A stretch of 64,000 nucleotides of DNA from Cyclobacteriaceae bacterium (GTDB taxonomy: Bacteria; Bacteroidota; Bacteroidia; Cytophagales; Cyclobacteriaceae). Below are positions 60,986 through 64,000 of this stretch, in pieces. A program made the translations under genes and the position numbers. The notes under the pieces were generated by a model. That model was not told where the DNA came from. It searched no databases and saw only the letters and a list, made by a program, of their open reading frames with translations. The stretch spans positions 88,014 through 152,013 of the forward strand of contig JAEUUC010000004.1 in assembly GCA_016787665.1 (NCBI GenBank), read 5' to 3'. Each line of letters opens with the position of its first letter. Position 1 is the first letter of the stretch.

Positions 60986-61543
60986 ATGAGAAAAACACTA
61001 CTTCTTGTAAGCCTGATGACCCTTGGCAGCAGTGTGTTCGCCCAAACCGAGGAGTTTGAGGTAACTGAGACGAAGAAGTTTCATTTTGAGTACCGGTTGG
61101 GCGAGCAAATAAACAGCGGGCGCCCGGTCACAAATGAAAAGGGCAGGGCCATCAATTGGACCTTTAATTACAAAGGCCGGGAAATTCGCACGGATTTCGT
61201 CAAGTCTAAGTATTTTCCCATCATCCAGGGTTCAGATACCCTGGCCCGGTGGGATTATAGTAAGAAATTTTTCATCGGCAGTCAGGAGTACCGGGTCAAT
61301 CACAACGGAACGAAGAAATGGACATTTTTAAAAGACCGTAAGCCCGTACTGGAGGGAAGAATTGAGAACCGGGAAGGAAAGAAGTATTATTCCTACCAAG
61401 TGCTCACGAAAGAAAACCAATATGAGCTCGAGGTTATGAGTCTGAACAAGGCGCAGCATGCATTAGTCACCAAGTCCAATGCGCCCCTGGTGGTTGGCTT
61501 GGCGTTGATGCTGGGCGTTATGCAATTTGCCGCCAACCGCTAA
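60986..61543 (+). CDS. Exported protein of unknown function with C-terminal hydrophobic segment
   Basis: A signal peptide (MRKTLLLVSLMTLGSSVFAQ) leads into a charged beta-rich domain: TKKFHFEYRLGEQINSGRP, WTFNYKGREIRTDFVKSKYFP, YRVNHNGTKKWTFLKDRKPVLEG, GKKYYSYQVLTKENQYELEV. It ends in a hydrophobic helix (APLVVGLALMLGVMQFAANR), an unusual C-terminal anchor. It is separated from the candidate immunity gene by 135 bases and lies 17 bases before the next gene. It could be an accessory or second immunity gene; there is no direct evidence. Confidence 0.65.
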   Translation: MRKTLLLVSLMTLGSSVFAQTEEFEVTETKKFHFEYRLGEQINSGRPVTNEKGRAINWTFNYKGREIRTDFVKSKYFPIIQGSDTLARWDYSKKFFIGSQEYRVNHNGTKKWTFLKDRKPVLEGRIENREGKKYYSYQVLTKENQYELEVMSLNKAQHALVTKSNAPLVVGLALMLGVMQFAANR

Positions 61544-61560
61544 ATGATCAATATTGACAG

Positions 61561-64000
61561 GTGAAATGGGCCGTTCTTTCGTGGATTACCCTGAGTGCCG
61601 GCCAGGCGCTGGCCCAGCACGAGGCCCGCTTTTGGTATTTCGGCAATATGGGGCTGGACTTTGCCCAGCAGCCACCGCTGCGCCTGTACAACACACCCAT
61701 GCGGCAGTTGGAAGGCAGCGGTACCATTTCCTCGCCATCAGGCGAGCTTCTCTTTTACAGCGATGGCATGAGCTTGTGGAATCGCTTTCACCAGGTTACG
61801 CCAAACGGTACCGGCCTTCTCGGGCATTGGTCGTCCACCCAGGCCGCGCTGTTTATTCCGAAACCCGGCAACCCGGATATCTTTTATCTGTTCACCACCG
61901 ATGTTGGCACCTATGAAGATACCAACATTGAGGGGCTGCGGTATTCCGTGGTGAGCTTATGTGAGGACCAGGGCCGTGGCGACATCCTGGCCTCTACAAA
62001 AAACCGCTTGCTGGTAAAGCCTACGGCCGAGAAAGTAACGGCCACTTACCACGCCAACGGCACGGATGTATGGGTGGTCACTCACCCACTGAACACCGAT
62101 GAGTTTTTCGCCTACCTGGTGACCGAGAATGGCGTTAACCACACCCCGGTGCGCAGCAGGGCGGGGGCCATTTATCTGAATGCGGAAGGCAACGTAGCCG
62201 GGCAAATGAAGTTTTCACCGGATGGCAGGCGGTTGGCCATGGGCACTTACAATGAAGACCCCGAAGCACCGGGCGGCATGGGGTCGGTGCGCGTATTCAA
62301 TTTTAACAACAGCACAGGTGTGGTAACGGATGTGGGGTACAAGGCCTGGGTGAATTCGGTGTACCCTGTGGAGTTCTCTGCGGATGGCAAAATGGTTTAT
62401 GCGGGTATCACCTTTAACCGCATGTTAGTGCAAATGGAGGTGGGGAAAATGGCGGGCGAGCCCGTTGATTTTCTCACCACCATCCATATGATGACCAGCA
62501 ACGGCCAGTTTTCAAATTTTCAGCTGGCACCCGATGGAAAAATTTACACCAACAACCTGAGCACGATTAACCGACCCAATGAAAAAGGGCTGGCATGTGA
62601 GTATGTCCATCAGGATCCCGAAATGGGTACTACCCTGGGCTTATCCAACTTCATTCAAAATTACTTCGACCCCAAACCATTGATTGTCCATACGCAGCCA
62701 TGCGATGGTCAGTTTCAATTCTCGCTTACCCGCGGTGAGCAGGTTCAAACCGTGCAATGGTCGTTTGGCGACCCGGCTTCGGGGCCGCGTAATTCGTCAA
62801 CCGAGGCTGCACCCGAGCACGAGTTTACGGCCGAGGGTATTTTTCAGGTAACGGCCACCATTACGTTGCTGTCGGGCGAGGTACTCACGCGCCAGAAGAA
62901 AGTAATCTGGAAGCCATTTGAAGTAGACCTCGGTGCCGATCGTGTGCTGTGTGACCGGGCCTCGTTTCCATTGGATGCAACCAAAAACGATTACGCCTGC
63001 TACCGGTGGCAGGACGGCAGCACCCTGCCCACCTACACGGCCACACGCACAGGTTGGTATTGGGTAGACGTGCGGCTGGGCGGCTGCACCAAACGCGATA
63101 GCATCTTCCTTGAGTTTTTCACAACTCCGGTCATGAACCTGGGGCCCGATCGGATACTGTGTGAAGGGCGCACCATCACGCTGCCGTCCAATACAGATGC
63201 TGCCTCTCTGCTGTGGTCAACGGGGAGCACCGGCAATATGATCATGGTATCACAACCTGGCACATACTGGCTGCGGGCAGCCAATGGTCCGTGTCAAACC
63301 ACAGACTCGGTTACAGTTAGTTTGCAGCTATTGCCAAAACTTGAGCTGCCCCCTGATACTACGTTTTGCCAGGGCACGTCATTGTATCTGGATGTTCGCC
63401 AACCGGGTGCACTCTATCAATGGAGCACCGGCCACACCGGTGGTGACATTACACTCTTGCAAGAGGGAAAATACTGGGTGCGGGCTACAATTAACGGCTG
63501 CCCCGCTACCGACACCGTTCGCGTGGCCGAGATCAGTCCGGTGGAGCAACTCCAGCGGGATACCTTGATTTGTGAAGGTCGCGCCATAACACTTGACTTT
63601 ACACGACCGGAAACGAGTTATCATTGGTCCACCGGTTCCACGCAACCTGTGGGCGAACTTTCGGTGCCTGGTTTTTATACGATTGCTATCACCAATCGCT
63701 GTTACCAGCAGGAAGTGTCAGTCGGGTTGGCCACCGAAAACTGCGACTGCCTCGTTCAGGTACCAAACGTATTCACACCCAACGAGGACGGGCGCAACGA
63801 TAGCTTCAAACCGATTTGGCACCAGGAAGTAAAAGAGATTGATTTCCGCATCGTGAACAGGTGGGGCACTGAAGTGTTTAGCACCCGCGATAAGGAGAGC
63901 AGCTGGCGCGGATCGGGTGGGAGTGAGGCGCCCCTGGAAGGTGTGTACTTCTGGACGGCCAGATACTCGTGCCATCTGGGTGGTGAAATCCAACAGCGTG
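61561..64000 (+). CDS. T9SS type B cargo protein with PKD and Ig-like repeats, cut by window edge
   Basis: A GTG at 61561 opens a frame of at least 813 codons that runs off the right edge. The N-terminus is a signal peptide (MKWAVLSWITLSAGQALAQ). Residues about 20-380 are beta-propeller-like (RFWYFGNMGLDF; LLFYSDGMSLWN; MKFSPDGRRLAMGTYNED). A PKD domain follows near 385-445 (VQWSFGDPASGPRNSS). At least four Ig-like units come next (VDLGADRVLCDRASFPLDA; LGPDRILCEGRTITLPS). The end is a gliding-motility C-terminal domain, NVFTPNEDGRNDSFKPI to VNRWGTEVFS and GVYFWTARY. It should be exported by the type IX system as a surface or adhesion protein. Confidence 0.88.
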   Translation, partial: MKWAVLSWITLSAGQALAQHEARFWYFGNMGLDFAQQPPLRLYNTPMRQLEGSGTISSPSGELLFYSDGMSLWNRFHQVTPNGTGLLGHWSSTQAALFIPKPGNPDIFYLFTTDVGTYEDTNIEGLRYSVVSLCEDQGRGDILASTKNRLLVKPTAEKVTATYHANGTDVWVVTHPLNTDEFFAYLVTENGVNHTPVRSRAGAIYLNAEGNVAGQMKFSPDGRRLAMGTYNEDPEAPGGMGSVRVFNFNNSTGVVTDVGYKAWVNSVYPVEFSADGKMVYAGITFNRMLVQMEVGKMAGEPVDFLTTIHMMTSNGQFSNFQLAPDGKIYTNNLSTINRPNEKGLACEYVHQDPEMGTTLGLSNFIQNYFDPKPLIVHTQPCDGQFQFSLTRGEQVQTVQWSFGDPASGPRNSSTEAAPEHEFTAEGIFQVTATITLLSGEVLTRQKKVIWKPFEVDLGADRVLCDRASFPLDATKNDYACYRWQDGSTLPTYTATRTGWYWVDVRLGGCTKRDSIFLEFFTTPVMNLGPDRILCEGRTITLPSNTDAASLLWSTGSTGNMIMVSQPGTYWLRAANGPCQTTDSVTVSLQLLPKLELPPDTTFCQGTSLYLDVRQPGALYQWSTGHTGGDITLLQEGKYWVRATINGCPATDTVRVAEISPVEQLQRDTLICEGRAITLDFTRPETSYHWSTGSTQPVGELSVPGFYTIAITNRCYQQEVSVGLATENCDCLVQVPNVFTPNEDGRNDSFKPIWHQEVKEIDFRIVNRWGTEVFSTRDKESSWRGSGGSEAPLEGVYFWTARYSCHLGGEIQQR

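Noticed and set aside
1..64000. CRISPR arrays, tRNA or rRNA genes, intact insertion sequences
   Set aside because: I found no regularly spaced repeats, cloverleaf-like sequences, rRNA segments or transposase frames in any gap.

Overview
The window is a chromosomal segment of a Bacteroidota bacterium, most likely order Cytophagales. The evidence is internal. There are type IX secretion sorting domains of both kinds: a type A tail on the CotH protein and a gliding-motility-associated C-terminal domain on the last gene. Several promoters fit the Bacteroidota pattern TTTG-N19-TAnnTTTG. There is a PadR-linked FtsX permease with a prefix domain, DUF3667 and DUF4956 proteins, and long paired YD/RHS proteins. 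I saw no rRNA, tRNA, CRISPR array or intact insertion sequence. No gene-free stretch exceeds 300 bases; the longest is the control region at 47718-47983.

Layout. 1-9.5 kb: 3' part of a tail-specific protease, a TraB/GumN protein, an ABCG-type ABC protein with TerB-like and FHA-like front domains, a His-tailed lipoprotein, a histone-deacetylase-family enzyme, an outer-membrane protein and a sulfatase. 9.6-21 kb: an MHS transporter and a DUF4184 protein leading into ligD, a HigBA toxin-antitoxin module, a Rieske oxygenase, a TPR protein, a TetR-AarF pair, ku and a second TPR protein. LigD and Ku together form a bacterial end-joining system split across about 5 kb. 21-28 kb: FtsX permease with its PadR regulator, DUF3667, a HEAT-like protein, a possible 31-residue membrane peptide and a divergent gamma-glutamyltransferase. 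28-33.5 kb: one tightly packed minus-strand operon (thioesterase, SDR, ACAD10/11-type dehydrogenase, APH-like kinase, SDR, 2Fe-2S reductase). It resembles the pathway that removes 4-hydroxy groups from acyl-CoAs through a phosphorylated intermediate. 33.5-39 kb: ABC-F protein, an Mla-type lipid transporter (MlaE, MlaF, MCE) and a tandem universal stress protein.

38.9-45.3 kb: a five-gene operon of a lamin-tail-domain protein, a DUF4956 membrane protein, a HlyD-like adaptor, a TolC-like outer-membrane protein and a T9SS-secreted CotH kinase. This is the most system-like and least explained unit in the window. 45.3-47.1 kb is an AT-rich accessory patch with a small unknown protein, an XRE regulator whose palindrome covers its own start codon, and an endonuclease/exonuclease/phosphatase-fold enzyme.

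47.1-60.9 kb: an orphan LuxR-type response regulator, then a co-directional operon. It holds an anchored OmpH-like chaperone, a lipoprotein, a roughly 1697-codon YD-type surface protein split by an in-frame TGA, a small secreted protein, a 1829-residue RHS protein whose C-terminus looks like a papain-like cysteine peptidase toxin, and an overlapping signal-peptide-bearing candidate immunity gene. A GC-rich palindrome at the regulator's promoter and a matching half-site at the operon's promoter suggest the regulator controls both. The window ends inside a large T9SS type B cargo protein.
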